From: Spirochaetaceae bacterium
GTDB lineage: Bacteria; Spirochaetota; Spirochaetia; Treponematales; Breznakiellaceae
Assembly: GCA_031269165.1 (NCBI GenBank)
Contig: JAISZQ010000293.1
Span: 1-5,123, forward strand
Length of the DNA: 5,123 nucleotides
Direction: 5' to 3'
Positions 5,011 to 5,123 of the stretch are shown here, piece after piece. The stretch's first letter is position 1, and each line of letters begins with the position of its first letter. The translations under genes and the position numbers were made by a program. Below the pieces are notes generated by a model. The model ran no database searches. It was not told the origin of the DNA and saw nothing but the letters and a program-made list of their open reading frames with translations.

Positions 5011-5123
5011 GGAGCCTGTGGGACTTAGAAAATTTTCGCGCTTTTTTTCGCAAAAAATAGTGCAAAAACCCCGATAAATAAGCCGTTTTTAGTATTTTGA
5101 TTAGGTTAAAATCAGTATTTTCG
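5011..5123. mobile_element. Possible left end of an insertion sequence, continuing past the window
   Basis: Near GAGCCTGTGGGACTTA (5012-5027) the sequence changes abruptly: 5026-5123 is about 30 % GC by count, against clearly GC-rich DNA before it. The GAGCCTGT start resembles, from memory, terminal repeats of some DDE-transposase insertion sequences, followed here by a long A/T-rich untranslated lead. TTTTTT-CGC-AAAAAA (5043-5057) is a small palindrome within it. No transposase start is visible before the window ends, so this rests on composition and resemblance only. Confidence 0.3.

Overview
The window carries part of a bacterial sugar-uptake and sugar-isomerisation locus, most likely for L-rhamnose or a related 6-deoxy-aldohexose. 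All genes lie on the + strand. In order they are: the 3' part of an inner-membrane ABC-transporter permease (1-911), a periplasmic RhaS-type sugar-binding protein (1146-2162), an unrecognised 66-residue bitopic membrane protein with a coiled-coil tail (2434-2634), a 482-residue isomerase of the L-arabinose/L-fucose isomerase superfamily (2738-4186), and L-rhamnose mutarotase RhaM (4418-4732). RhaM is the surest assignment and anchors the rhamnose reading. The ATPase, the other permease, the kinase and the aldolase are not here and presumably lie upstream or elsewhere.

How the genes work together (inference): the binding protein captures the sugar, the permease imports it, RhaM interconverts the anomers, and the isomerase makes the ketose. 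The isomerase belongs to the AraA-type fold and not the TIM-barrel RhaA/RhaI type normally linked to RhaM, which leaves its substrate open.

The host may be a spirochaete, because the binding protein has the short signal peptide ending in LFAGG that is frequent in Treponema and relatives. This is a weak inference from one protein. The coding DNA is GC-rich.

The gaps between genes are long and highly structured, unlike a tightly packed operon. 912-1145 holds a 21-nt direct repeat, an operator-like palindrome, a short shared element and a hairpin just before the ribosome binding site. 2163-2433 holds two perfect inverted repeats and a near-consensus sigma-70 promoter, so the small protein and probably the isomerase can be transcribed separately from the binding protein. 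2635-2737 holds an 8-bp inverted repeat. 4187-4417 holds a 125-bp element with 13-bp terminal inverted repeats and nested stems. A 33-nt motif inside it (4324-4356) matches 30 of 33 positions of 1053-1085, so the binding-protein leader and the rhaM leader share an element.

After rhaM, 4733-5123 has no convincing complete gene. A coding-like stretch without a good start (4779-4940) looks like a gene remnant. From about 5011 the sequence turns AT-rich and may be the edge of an insertion sequence that continues beyond the window.
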